64,000 nucleotides of DNA from Phycisphaerales bacterium (GTDB lineage Bacteria; Planctomycetota; Phycisphaerae; Phycisphaerales; UBA1924): positions 1 to 64,000 of the forward strand of contig JAJDDF010000005.1 in assembly GCA_029260455.1 (NCBI GenBank). Direction: 5' to 3'. A program made the position numbers and the translations under genes. A model generated the notes under the pieces. It searched no databases, was not told where the DNA came from, and saw only the letters and a program-made list of their open reading frames with translations. Positions 32,337 through 41,038 of the stretch are shown here, one piece after another. How positions within the stretch are numbered: the first letter of the stretch is position 1; the number at the start of each line of letters is the position of its first letter.

Positions 32337-32936
32337 TTAGCGATAGAACTCGACGATCAGGTTGGTATTAACATCGAACGGCACCTGGTCCGGCGTGGGC
32401 AACGACACGATGCGGATCGTCAATTCCGCAGGGGTGAAATCAAGCCACTCCGGAACAATGTGTCCAACGATTGATTCCATGTTGTCGCGCAACACCGGGT
32501 GAATCTTGGGCTTAAACGTAATCACATCGCCAACCTTCACCTGACAACTCGGCCGATCAGTCTTGTGCCCATTGAGCAGCACATGCCCATGGACCACCAA
32601 CTGACGCGTCGCCCAGATGGTGCGCCCAGCGCCCGCGCGGCGGACGACATTGTCAAGCCGGCGCTCAAGCAACGACACAAGCACTTCGCCCGTGTTGCCC
32701 TTGCCGCGCTGCGCCGCGGCCATGTAGCGGCGGAATTGCTTCTCAAGCACTGAATAGTGATAGCGAAGCTTTTGTTTTTCATTGAGGCGCAGGCCATAGT
32801 CGCGCAGGCGACGGCCTCGATAGCCATGAATGCCCGCGGGCGTGAGCTCGCGCTTGGTCGTGTGCTTGGGAATATCTGCGATCGGGGCGCCGACGCGCCG
32901 CGACAAACGAACCTTGGGACCGGTGTACCGGGCCAT
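32337..32936 (-). CDS. rpsD: 30S ribosomal protein S4
   Basis: The 199-residue protein has the S4 N-terminal region (MARYTGPKVRLSRRVGAPIA) without zinc cysteines, and the S4 RNA-binding domain (RLDNVVRRAGAGRTIWATRQ and LVVHGHVLLNGHKTDRPSCQV). It binds 16S rRNA early in 30S assembly. It is not in its common place next to rpsK, rpoA and rplQ but alone ahead of the SurA-like gene. About 210 bases upstream of it hold no gene. Confidence 0.95.
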   Translation of the reverse strand: MARYTGPKVRLSRRVGAPIADIPKHTTKRELTPAGIHGYRGRRLRDYGLRLNEKQKLRYHYSVLEKQFRRYMAAAQRGKGNTGEVLVSLLERRLDNVVRRAGAGRTIWATRQLVVHGHVLLNGHKTDRPSCQVKVGDVITFKPKIHPVLRDNMESIVGHIVPEWLDFTPAELTIRIVSLPTPDQVPFDVNTNLIVEFYR

Positions 32937-33145
32937 GGGCCATACCTCCGTCTCGCCCAGCTCATTTTCTCAACGCCGTGGCGTTGGCCACGGGGCGGAA
33001 AACTGCCGGGGGTGCTTCAAAGAAAGCGATCCTGAAACCGGGTGGCCGCGACTGCGGTCCGGCCCGCCAACAACAGCGGGGGATCCGGGCAAATGAATTG
33101 TGAGGGGGGATTGTCGGGGCTGGGCCGGGGGGTGTCAAGGGGAGG

Positions 33146-33907
33146 TTATGCCGTCGCCTCCGGCACATCCATGAGCGCGACAACATCCTCGATCGGCACG
33201 GGACGCCAAGCATGCATGCGCTCCGGTATGTCGTCGAGGCTGCCGCGGATGAGCCAGACACCAAGTCCCCAGCCAATCTCGAGGTCAGCCCCCATCATCT
33301 CATCTGAAAGCGGGTCGTAAGTAATGGTGCGTGGCTTCAATTGTTCGCCCTTGCCGCGTGCCATCATCTCTGAGCGAGTCTCGGCGTCAAGGAGAATGGT
33401 GAACTCCGCGTTCGGGACCAGGGCGTCAGCCAAATTTGGTGCAATCGCGAGTATCCAGTCCTCATTCAGCTTTGCTGCGATGAAGCCCTCATGCACTTTG
33501 CCTGCCCGCTCTGGGGTACAGATCAAGAAGTCGCATGCACCAAAGAAACACTCGATCACTTCGTCGGGTGCTTCGTCCGGGCGAGTCAACCCAGCAAAGG
33601 CCAAGATCGGAAACGAGAGCACACTGGTGACCAGCCCGATTGCCACAAAGACGCAGGCTAGGATGATCACCACATGCGACAGCCAGGCAGCGACGGTGCC
33701 GCTTGCGGCAAGCACAATCACGCCGATGCCAAAGGTCGTAATGAACAGGCCAACCAGGAGCACCATCAAGAAGGTGCTAATCCGTCGGAGGATAGTGCTT
33801 GCTTCCTTCTCCCGCGCAAACCGCGCCTGCTCGCGCGCATCCCATTCCTGGCGTTCTTGCTCAGTCAGCTTCCGCCGAATGCACGGGATGTTGGGGAGGT
33901 CAGTCAT
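33146..33907 (-). CDS. Hypothetical membrane protein, 253 residues
   Basis: From ATG 33907 (MTDLPNIPCIRRKLTEQERQ) the protein has a charged N-terminus and two to three hydrophobic segments (ISTFLMVLLVGLFITTFGIG, VIVLAASGTVAAWLSHVVII, LACVFVAIGLVTSVLSFPIL). A C-terminal soluble part follows (IECFFGACDFLICTPERAGK ... WILAIAPNLADALVPNAEFT). I recognise no family. It is transcribed away from purF, whose start is 29 bases away, so the two share a promoter region. A longer start would run into purF and is rejected. Confidence 0.6.
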   Translation of the reverse strand: MTDLPNIPCIRRKLTEQERQEWDAREQARFAREKEASTILRRISTFLMVLLVGLFITTFGIGVIVLAASGTVAAWLSHVVIILACVFVAIGLVTSVLSFPILAFAGLTRPDEAPDEVIECFFGACDFLICTPERAGKVHEGFIAAKLNEDWILAIAPNLADALVPNAEFTILLDAETRSEMMARGKGEQLKPRTITYDPLSDEMMGADLEIGWGLGVWLIRGSLDDIPERMHAWRPVPIEDVVALMDVPEATA

Positions 33908-33936
33908 ATCCCCCCACGCTACCATTCCTTCCTCCA

Positions 33937-35418
33937 ATGCCCCATCCCCTTCCCCAGTTTGATTTGCCCCGCCAAGCAAACGAAAAATGCGGCGTCGTAG
34001 CAATCTGGGGCGAGCAATCCCCAGCCCGGCACGCCTTTCTCGCCCACTTCGCTCTGCAACATCGCGGGCAAGAGTCGGCCGGCCTCTGCACCACCGATGG
34101 GCGGACTATTGAACGGGCCGTCGGCATGGGGTTAGTGTCGCAGGCGATCACGCCGAGTGATATTGAACGCCTTGATGCGCACGCAACGCAGCGCGCGCAA
34201 ACCAACAGCATTCGCAAGCCCGGCGGCGCCATCGGGCACAACCGTTATTCCACCACCGGGCCTTCCGCAGCGGCCAACGCGCAGCCGCTCGTCGGGCACT
34301 ATCGCGGCGGGCCGGTTGCGCTCGCGCACAATGGCAATCTCGTCAACGCGGTGCAACTGCGCAAGTCGCTCGAAGCGCGCGGGCATGCCTTTGCAACGAC
34401 AAGCGATACCGAAGTGATGCTCGCGCTCATGGCGGCAGCATCCCAAGAACGCGAAACCGATGCGCTGGCCGAGGCGTTGCAGCAGGTGACCGGCGCGTTC
34501 TGCGTGGTGCTGTTGCATCAGGATCGCGTAGAGGCGGCCCGTGATCCGCACGGCTGGCGACCGCTTGCGATCGGCAAAATGCCAAGCGGCAACTATGTCG
34601 TGGCGAGTGAAACCGTTGCGCTCGATGTGCTGGGCGCTGAGTTTGTGCGTGAAGTGGAGCCGGGTGAGATCGTGACTATTTCCGATGATGGCATTGCCTC
34701 GCGCCGCTTTGCCGATGTCGCTCCGCGCCGGGCGCACTGCGTCTTCGAGCATGTCTATTTCGCAAGCCCAGCGAGCAAAATCTTCGGGCAAACTGTGCAA
34801 ACGGTGCGCGAGCAACTCGGCGCAAAGATGGCCGAGGAAGCGCCGGTCGAGGCGGATCTGGTGATGCCCATGCCCGATTCCGGGCGCAGTGCCGCGACCG
34901 GTTACGCACGCCAGTCAGGCTTGCCCTATCGCGAAGGCATTATTCCAAATCGCTATGTCGGGCGGACATTCATCAAGCCGACGGATGAAGAGCGCGCGGC
35001 TGCCGTGCGCGTGAAGCTCAATATCGTGGGCGATGTCGTGCGCGGCAAGCGTGTGGTCATCGTCGATGATTCGATCGTGCGCGGCACGACGACGAAGATC
35101 AAGATGGACCAGGTACGGGCCGCCGGCGCGAAGGAGGTGCACCTGCGCATCAGTTGCCCGCCGATTCGCTATCCCTGCTACTTCGGCGTGGACTTTGCTG
35201 ATCCCAAGGAACTCATCGCGACCGGGCGCGGCGTCGAACATATCCGCGCGCAGCTTGGCGTCGATAGTCTGCACTTTCTGAGCATTGATGGCCTGCTCGC
35301 GGTGGCGGCGTGCGATGAAGTAACGGGCGAGCATTTCTGCACAGCGTGCTATTCGGGTGAGTATCGTATTCCGGTCGATCCGGAACTGCGCAAGAACGCA
35401 ATGGCGGCGAAGTGTTAG
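33937..35418 (+). CDS. purF: Amidophosphoribosyltransferase
   Basis: This 493-residue enzyme makes 5-phosphoribosylamine from PRPP and glutamine, the first step of purine synthesis. From ATG 33937 a short propeptide (MPHPLPQFDLPRQANEK) precedes the nucleophile Cys18 (CGVVAIWG). The class II glutamine amidotransferase domain is followed by the PRPP-binding region VVIVDDSIVRGTTTKI and cysteines in SCPPIRYPCYFGVD and FCTACY, which mark the 4Fe-4S, B. subtilis-like type. The frame remains open to 33799, but that part is not protein-like. FkbM gene follows 31 bases downstream. Confidence 0.95.
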   Translation: MPHPLPQFDLPRQANEKCGVVAIWGEQSPARHAFLAHFALQHRGQESAGLCTTDGRTIERAVGMGLVSQAITPSDIERLDAHATQRAQTNSIRKPGGAIGHNRYSTTGPSAAANAQPLVGHYRGGPVALAHNGNLVNAVQLRKSLEARGHAFATTSDTEVMLALMAAASQERETDALAEALQQVTGAFCVVLLHQDRVEAARDPHGWRPLAIGKMPSGNYVVASETVALDVLGAEFVREVEPGEIVTISDDGIASRRFADVAPRRAHCVFEHVYFASPASKIFGQTVQTVREQLGAKMAEEAPVEADLVMPMPDSGRSAATGYARQSGLPYREGIIPNRYVGRTFIKPTDEERAAAVRVKLNIVGDVVRGKRVVIVDDSIVRGTTTKIKMDQVRAAGAKEVHLRISCPPIRYPCYFGVDFADPKELIATGRGVEHIRAQLGVDSLHFLSIDGLLAVAACDEVTGEHFCTACYSGEYRIPVDPELRKNAMAAKC

Positions 35419-35449
35419 ACATGGGCACGCGCGACAGACGGAGCGATTG

Positions 35450-36259
35450 ATGGCGGTGATCCGAAAGCTCTTGCTCAATCTCGGCCCCGAAGCCATGCGC
35501 GCGCTGGGGCCGATCCAGTATTGTCGATACGTTGCACTGTTCATTGTGTCGTTGCCTGCGTTACTACGCGATCACAACCTGCTCAGTGTGGATCGTCGTA
35601 TGGGCAGCCGACGTATTCGACTCCGTTTTCATGGGCATATGGTGGATTTTGATTGCCCACGCATTGATGCGATTGTTTCGGAAGGAACGTACACCTTCGG
35701 CATCATCCGTGAACTTGGAATCCGCAACTGCTATGTGCGGCACGGTATTGAATGTGCGCTCGAAAACGCAGAGACTGTTGTCGATCTTGGTGCCAATCGT
35801 GGTGTGTTTTCTGCATTGGCTGCTGCGTGCGGTGCGCGCCGAATAGTAGCGGTGGAGGGAATACCAGAACTTGCAGAGGCGGTGCGCGCGTGCATGTCAG
35901 CAATTGGCTATGAGCACTGCACGATTGAGTCCACTTTTGTTGGACGCAGATTGGATGGCGAGCCTCCTCCGGGCCCGGCCGTCGGGCTTCTCGAAGTGCT
36001 TGACAGGCACGGCATCGACCGTGTGGATGTACTCAAGATGGATATCGAAGGCAGCGAGTTTGGGCTGTTCGAAGAGCTCGGGTGGCTTGAGCGTGTTGAT
36101 GCAATCTGCATGGAGGTGCACCCCGAGCACGGCCGTGTGCAGGATGTTCTCGATCGGCTGACCGAGGCGGGTTTTGCGTGGAAGTGCGGCGACCATATGT
36201 TTCGTGATACGCCGGATTACCAGCGCGCAGAATTTATCTGGGCTGTACGGCGCGAATGA
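35450..36259 (+). CDS. FkbM-family methyltransferase
   Basis: The 269-residue protein has a SAM-binding strand VVDLGANRGVFSALAAACGA (about 105-125) and the FkbM-type motif VDVLKMDIEGSEFGLFEELG (KxDIEGxE). The N-terminal 90 residues are an uncharacterised basic region with a weak hydrophobic stretch. FkbM-type enzymes methylate hydroxyl groups of sugars or other small molecules; the substrate is unknown. It lies 31 bases behind purF, which is not an established functional link. ATG 35450 is preceded by GGAGC; ends four bases ahead of a convergent gene. Confidence 0.8.
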   Translation: MAVIRKLLLNLGPEAMRALGPIQYCRYVALFIVSLPALLRDHNLLSVDRRMGSRRIRLRFHGHMVDFDCPRIDAIVSEGTYTFGIIRELGIRNCYVRHGIECALENAETVVDLGANRGVFSALAAACGARRIVAVEGIPELAEAVRACMSAIGYEHCTIESTFVGRRLDGEPPPGPAVGLLEVLDRHGIDRVDVLKMDIEGSEFGLFEELGWLERVDAICMEVHPEHGRVQDVLDRLTEAGFAWKCGDHMFRDTPDYQRAEFIWAVRRE

Positions 36260-36264
36260 CACAC

Positions 36265-36987
36265 TTACTTTTGTGTCTTGCGAATCATCATCCGCCGCGC
36301 AATGACCCACGGCAACATGAGCGCAACCATCGCACTCGTGGCGATAAATGAAATCCACACGACGCGCAAAGGCCAGGGGCCCAGAAAATCGACAATAGTT
36401 TCGTTTTCCGGTGTCGTATTGCCTACAAAGGCGTAGTTCCATCCTGTGATGAGATCGAGTGAAAAGATAACCACCAAGTACGCAATACTCACGTAGATCG
36501 TGATGCGCAGATCGCGCCACGTCGGGCGAAAGCGGCGCACGAAAAGGTCATACATCGCCCCACCAACAACCGCGCCGTGATTGACCCAGTGCATCCAGAA
36601 CTCGCCGTGTTCAGGGCCGTGCACGGTGGCTGGCGTGACAAACCCTTGCGTCGATAGCCCCAGCCCCCAGAAGTAGAGCAGCGTGCGCGGCAACCGCCAT
36701 TGCGTCATGAGCGCCAGTGGAGCGCACAGCGCAGCAAGATCGCAGAGATGAAGGGGGAGTGATTTTCCCCATTGCAAATTGCCAGGCGAAAGCCACCATG
36801 CATTGACCGTGATGAATCCAAGTGCGAGCAGTATCCCAATATGATTGTCAAAGCGCGTGCCGCGCGGCGTATCGCGCACCTTGATGCCGATGAAACAGAT
36901 GACAGTAGTCAACACCGCCCACACAACAAGGGCTGCCCCGTGCGGCGGAAGCATGTATGTCAACGGCGCTGGTGCAGTAGCCATCAT
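36265..36987 (-). CDS. TIGR02206-type integral membrane protein
   Basis: The 240-residue protein has about seven predicted membrane segments (LVVWAVLTTVICFIGI, ILLALGFITVNAWWL, HLCDLAALCAPLALM and others). HLCDLAAL, then HWVNHGAVVGGAMYD and the final ISFIATSAMVALMLPWV, recall the TIGR02206/YwaF family of unknown function. Its start overlaps the rlmN stop by four bases (ATGA), so it is translated with rlmN and ispH. The role is unknown. Confidence 0.7.
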   Translation of the reverse strand: MMATAPAPLTYMLPPHGAALVVWAVLTTVICFIGIKVRDTPRGTRFDNHIGILLALGFITVNAWWLSPGNLQWGKSLPLHLCDLAALCAPLALMTQWRLPRTLLYFWGLGLSTQGFVTPATVHGPEHGEFWMHWVNHGAVVGGAMYDLFVRRFRPTWRDLRITIYVSIAYLVVIFSLDLITGWNYAFVGNTTPENETIVDFLGPWPLRVVWISFIATSAMVALMLPWVIARRMMIRKTQK

Positions 36988-38123
36988 GCGTGTGCCTTGT
37001 CATGGCGTAACTGTCCGCAGGCAGCAGCGATATCGCGCCCCCGGCTTGCACGGATGTGGGCATTGATACCTCTCGCTCGCAAAATAGCCTGAAAAGCATG
37101 GACATCATCGCTTGTAGGACGGGCGAAGGGGAGGTCCGCGACTTCGTTGTAGCGGATGAGATTGACATTGGCGCGCAGGCGACGTGCAAGTGTTGCCAGT
37201 TCGTTTGCGTGTTCGGGGCGATCGTTCACACCGCCAAGCAGAATGTATTCCAAAGTAATCTCGCGCCCTGTGGTTTGGAAGTAGCCGTTGCACGCATCGA
37301 TAAGCTCGTCGATGGTCGAATGCTCCGCCCAGGGAATAAGCTCCCGGCGCAGATCATCATTCGGTGCATGCAATGACAGTGCAAGCGTGACCGGCAGTTC
37401 GAGTTCGCGCGTCAGGCGCTCAATTGCGTGTGGCAGGCCGACAGTAGAAATCGTGATCTTCCTCGCACCAATGCCAAGCCCCCATGGCGCTGCAATTGTG
37501 CGCACCGCATGAACGACATTACGAAAATTTGCAAGCGGTTCGCCCATGCCCATAAAGACGATATTTGTGATGCGCTCGACATCATCAAGCTGGTTCAAGC
37601 GCCACACCTGTTCGACGATGCGCCCCGCGCTCAGGTTGCCATCAAGCCCCCCCAGCCCAGATGCACAGAACCTGCATCCCACCGGGCATCCGATTTGTGA
37701 CGAAATGCACGCAGTGCGCCGCGTTTCAGTTGGAATCATCACACATTCGGTCTGGCGCTTGGGATCGTCAGCGTCATCGCCTTGCGCGCCTTCATCATTG
37801 AGAATTGGCAGCGATGTGCTATCCGGCCCAGTGCCCAGTGCCTGATCCCCAATGCCTTCTTCTGCCCACTGGAGAAGCAGCTTCTGCGTGCCATCCGTCG
37901 CCACCTGATGCGCCCGCGTATCGCCTGACAAGAACGTGAAACACTTCGCAAGTGTTGTGCGCTCAACTTTCGACAGATTCGTCATCGCTTCAGGATCAAC
38001 GTAGTTCTTGCGATAGACCCATTCGAGAATCTGTTTCGCCTTAAATGCAGGCCAGTGGCGCTCGACACACCATGCGCCAAGCGTTTCGGGTGTTTCGTGA
38101 AAGATGTGGCGGCGTTCGTTCAT
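36984..38123 (-). CDS. rlmN: Dual-specificity 23S rRNA A2503 / tRNA A37 methyltransferase
   Basis: The 379-residue radical-SAM enzyme carries the CxxxCxxC cluster in SQIGCPVGCRFCASG, and the resolving cysteine region RDIAAACGQLRHDK near the C-terminus. TRRTACISSQIG and the MGMGEPLANF motif are also typical of RlmN. It methylates C2 of A2503 in 23S rRNA and of tRNA A37. A long central loop (GIGDQALGTGPDSTSLPILNDEGAQGDDAD) is unusual and looks like an insertion between the N-terminal and the radical-SAM domain. Overlaps by four bases with ispH upstream and with the membrane gene downstream. Confidence 0.93.
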   Translation of the reverse strand: MNERRHIFHETPETLGAWCVERHWPAFKAKQILEWVYRKNYVDPEAMTNLSKVERTTLAKCFTFLSGDTRAHQVATDGTQKLLLQWAEEGIGDQALGTGPDSTSLPILNDEGAQGDDADDPKRQTECVMIPTETRRTACISSQIGCPVGCRFCASGLGGLDGNLSAGRIVEQVWRLNQLDDVERITNIVFMGMGEPLANFRNVVHAVRTIAAPWGLGIGARKITISTVGLPHAIERLTRELELPVTLALSLHAPNDDLRRELIPWAEHSTIDELIDACNGYFQTTGREITLEYILLGGVNDRPEHANELATLARRLRANVNLIRYNEVADLPFARPTSDDVHAFQAILRARGINAHIRASRGRDIAAACGQLRHDKAHA

Positions 38124-39157
38124 CGCCCCGCACTCACCGTAATCGGCACCGTGCCGTACGCCTCGCGCGTAATGGTGAAGCTGCCAAATGGAATGCGCCG
38201 GTTGGCGGTGTCGATGCCGCGCGTGCGCATCTCATCCTGCAAGCTCTTGGGCAGTGCGAATTCGATTGATTCATCAGCCAGTGATGCCACTTCAAGATCA
38301 GCGCCAAAATCGTTGACAAGACGCCTGCATACCGCCTGCACCAAGTCTTCGGGCGCGCTCGCACCACTCGTCACCAGCACGCGATCGACATCGCCCAACC
38401 AATCAGCCTGCAACGAATCGGCATCATCGATCAGCTTCGCATTTGTGCCGACATTCATGGAAATTTCGGTCAACCGTTTCGAATTGGAACTGGTCGTCGA
38501 GCCCACCACAATGGTCATGTCACACCCTGGCGCAAGCTCGCGCACCGCGTGCTGACGATTGGTCGTTGCATAACAGATATCTTCTGTCGGCGGCGCTTTG
38601 ATTGCCGGAAAAGCTTGTTTCAGCGCATCAATAATCACCTGCGCATCATCCGTACTGAGTGTCGTCTGCGTGAGGTACACCAGCTTCTTGGGATCATGAA
38701 TGGTCAGCGATGCAATGCACGCAGGTGATTCGACCACTTGCGTCGCCTCCGGCGCTTCGCCGCGCGTGCCGATGATTTCCTGGTGAGCATTGTGCCCAAT
38801 AAGCAGAATTTGATAGCCCTGCCGTGCATAGCGGATCGCTTCCATATGCACCTTGGTGACCAGTGGACATGTTGCATCAATAGCGCGCAGGTGTTTGGCT
38901 TTGGCGGCCTCGCGCACCGCAGGTGACACACCATGCGCACTAAAGACGACAAACGCGCCAGCGGGGATATCATTGACATATTCAACGAACGTCACGCCGC
39001 GCTCGCGGAAACGCTGCACCACATGTGTGTTGTGTACGATGTCGTGATAGACGTACACCGGTTCATCATCAACAAGTTCGAGCAGTTGCTCGACCACCTG
39101 GATCGCCATATGCACGCCCGCACAAAACCCGCGCGGGTTGACAAGCACAATGCGCAT
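38120..39157 (-). CDS. ispH: 4-hydroxy-3-methylbut-2-enyl diphosphate reductase
   Basis: The 345-residue iron-sulfur enzyme makes IPP and DMAPP, the last step of the MEP pathway. The three cluster cysteines are visible: NPRGFCAGV (Cys12), DATCPLVTKVH and EDICYATTNRQ. GSTTSSNSKRL and VTSGASAPEDLV are also typical. It is the first gene of an overlapping trio with rlmN and the membrane protein gene. dxs is 13 kb away. Length and motifs normal. Confidence 0.95.
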   Translation of the reverse strand: MRIVLVNPRGFCAGVHMAIQVVEQLLELVDDEPVYVYHDIVHNTHVVQRFRERGVTFVEYVNDIPAGAFVVFSAHGVSPAVREAAKAKHLRAIDATCPLVTKVHMEAIRYARQGYQILLIGHNAHQEIIGTRGEAPEATQVVESPACIASLTIHDPKKLVYLTQTTLSTDDAQVIIDALKQAFPAIKAPPTEDICYATTNRQHAVRELAPGCDMTIVVGSTTSSNSKRLTEISMNVGTNAKLIDDADSLQADWLGDVDRVLVTSGASAPEDLVQAVCRRLVNDFGADLEVASLADESIEFALPKSLQDEMRTRGIDTANRRIPFGSFTITREAYGTVPITVSAGR

Positions 39158-39194
39158 ATCAGATTCCAGTTGCGTTCTTCAGACGTTGGCCATC

Positions 39195-39569
39195 TCAGAC
39201 GTTGGCAGGAGTGGCCTTGGATGCCTTGATCGCCATCTCGACCACCTGGTCGAAGGCTTTGGGGTCACTGATCGCCATTTCTGAAAGCATCTTGCGGTTG
39301 AGCAGGATGCCCGTGTGCCGCAAACCATTCATTACGAGCGAATAGCGCGTGCCACGCATTCGACACGCCGCAGTGATGCGCGTGATCCACAGGCGACGAA
39401 AATCGCGCTTGCGGGCCCGGCGGTCACGCCATGCGTACATACCGGCGCGGGTGATCGCCTGCTTTGCTTGCGGATACAGCTTGCTCCGGGAGCCGTAATA
39501 CCCACGCGCTTCGCGGAGAACGCGCTTGTGCTTGCGTTTACGAGCTGAGCCAAGGCGTACACGTGTCAT
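39195..39569 (-). CDS. rplT: 50S ribosomal protein L20
   Basis: The 124-residue protein has the L20 pattern: RARKRDFRRLWITRITAACR and a basic first half (RKRKHKRVLREARGYYGSRS). It binds 23S rRNA early in 50S assembly and in some bacteria controls its own operon. rpmI precedes it on the same strand with a 182-base gap; infC, usually before rpmI, is absent here. Start ATG 39569. Confidence 0.95.
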   Translation of the reverse strand: MTRVRLGSARKRKHKRVLREARGYYGSRSKLYPQAKQAITRAGMYAWRDRRARKRDFRRLWITRITAACRMRGTRYSLVMNGLRHTGILLNRKMLSEMAISDPKAFDQVVEMAIKASKATPANV

Positions 39570-39751
39570 AACGAGAACCCTCGAAAAGAAGTCAGTGGCT
39601 CGCCCTGTATCAGCGTGACGGGCCGGGGGGTGTGCATCAATCTCAAAAGAACCGCCCGCAGCGATCGGTCGCGGGCGATTCGTCTCGCCTCCCTGTGTGC
39701 CTGCGCTCTCTTCCAGAGTGAGGCAGGGGGGCGAGAATAGTTCGGGAAACT

Positions 39752-40054
39752 CTAGGCCTTGGAAGCCACCGCAGCGCGGGCGGCTTCACGCATTTCGCGA
39801 CGTTTGGCAGGCGATGGGCTGCGACGCATCGCAGTGCGAGGTTGCTCACGTCCGCGAATGCGGAATCCAAGCAATCGCGACAGACGTTTCGCATCCGCGG
39901 TCGACATATACGTCACCTTGCGCAATCGGCGCAGGCGCTTGGGCGACTTTGCAGACCGCAAATGCTTGAAGCCAGCGCGGCGGTGCTTGGCCAAACCAGT
40001 CTTTGAAAATCGGATCCGCTTGAGCAGACCCTTGTGTGGCTTCATCTTGGGCAT
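39752..40054 (-). CDS. rpmI: 50S ribosomal protein L35 with C-terminal extension
   Basis: From ATG 40054 (MPKMKPHKGLLKRIRFSKTG) the product has 100 residues, while L35 is usually about 65. The N-terminal 65 residues match L35 (LKRIRFSKTGLAKHRRAGFK, KRLRRLRKVTYMSTADAKRL). The last 35 residues (RGREQPRTAMRRSPSPAKRR...) form a basic tail. The frame is open far upstream, but only from 40054 is it L35. The gene precedes rplT, as usual. Confidence 0.9.
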   Translation of the reverse strand: MPKMKPHKGLLKRIRFSKTGLAKHRRAGFKHLRSAKSPKRLRRLRKVTYMSTADAKRLSRLLGFRIRGREQPRTAMRRSPSPAKRREMREAARAAVASKA

Positions 40055-40325
40055 GAATCTATACCTTCTGCGTCTGAATATCCCCCCGACGGGGGCGAGC
40101 CGACCACTGTACACGACCCTGCCGCCGCCGACAAACTGGGGGGGGGCGGAGGGTAGTGGGTCAGTTTGAATCTTCGGGAACGCGGGGTGTGGTCCGTTGT
40201 CCGAAGAAACAACCAGCCCTTGGCAAAGTAGGTAGGAATGGCGAGTACCGAGAAGCTCACGTTTGAGCAGCATCAGGAGATCGGGATTAGAGGCTGCGAC
40301 AGGTATAGTGGGGTGTGAGGCAGAA

Positions 40326-40634
40326 TCAGCTGCAGTGGGCAACAAATGACCGAGGGAATGATTCCTCGACAAACCGCTGGAAGGCTGTTCGCCTCTGATT
40401 TTTGACAAGCATATTTAGGCTTGCAATTCTGACGGGGGACAGGATTTCAACTCCCACCAAATTCCCGTCTTTGTCGTAATCAGCAATTACAACATCCTGC
40501 TCGATTTCCTTTGACTCAGCCACCTCACCGTCACTGACGCGGATGTAGATCGCCTCCAGCGTTCCATCCTCGCGGGAACTCAGTGACAACTCGAAACCCT
40601 GAATGTCCTCCTGCTTGGGCATTCTATTTGTCAT
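40326..40634 (-). CDS. DUF2283-family protein, partner of the DUF4258-like gene
   Basis: The 102-residue protein contains EAIYIRVSDGEVAESKEIEQ and DYDKDGNLVGVEILSPV, the DUF2283 pattern (YIxxxDGxVxxT ... DxxxxGxLVGIEIL). Family members are often paired with a DUF4258-like gene, a layout that looks like a toxin-antitoxin pair; DUF2283 would be the antitoxin by analogy. ATG 40634 gives an ATGA overlap with the upstream DUF4258 stop; ATG 40646 is also possible. The C-terminal 35 residues (MLVKNQRRTAFQRFVEESF) are basic. Confidence 0.7.
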   Translation of the reverse strand: MTNRMPKQEDIQGFELSLSSREDGTLEAIYIRVSDGEVAESKEIEQDVVIADYDKDGNLVGVEILSPVRIASLNMLVKNQRRTAFQRFVEESFPRSFVAHCS

Positions 40635-40879
40635 CTCATTATCCATGTCGATACAATTCTGATGAATCGTTCTCTGACTTCGGCGATAACCACAATTCGC
40701 CGGTTGTTTTCCAGTCTTCGTTCAAATCTTTCGGCACCATCTCTCTTGGCATCCCTTTTGGAATCTGGACGCTCAATTACTTTCATCACTTCTGATTCTA
40801 GCACTCCTCGCAGCTTCATCCTACTACGAGCATGTGATTCAAAATGGAGTGGCAACTCGTGTTTTCGTGCCCCAGGCAT
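40631..40879 (-). CDS. DUF4258-like protein (RelE-like small protein)
   Basis: The 82-residue product from ATG 40879 (MPGARKHELPLHFESHARSR) carries MKLRGVLESEVMKVIERPDS and RFIRIVSTWI, the DUF4258 layout of a two-helix N-terminus followed by a strand-rich RelE-like core. Its function is undocumented; a possible toxin by gene pairing with DUF2283 downstream (ATGA overlap). A start at 40957 would add 26 residues without family similarity. Expected target: RNA, if it is RelE-like, but that is inference. Confidence 0.6.
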   Translation of the reverse strand: MPGARKHELPLHFESHARSRMKLRGVLESEVMKVIERPDSKRDAKRDGAERFERRLENNRRIVVIAEVRERFIRIVSTWIMR

Positions 40880-41038
40880 TACCTGTCGCAACTTTGGAGC
40901 TAAAGCAGAGGGTCCAAATAACCCGCGATCGTCGGGTTGTTCACTATTCGACGACATTGAGTCAACACGCTACCCACGCCATGTGGGTCAGTCAAATATT
41001 CAAAACACCACGGGTACTAGCCTTTGCTCGCTCCCAGC

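Noticed and set aside
33799-33936. Longer purF start
   Set aside because: The added residues are not protein-like, overlap the divergent membrane gene and would place the nucleophile Cys too far inside.
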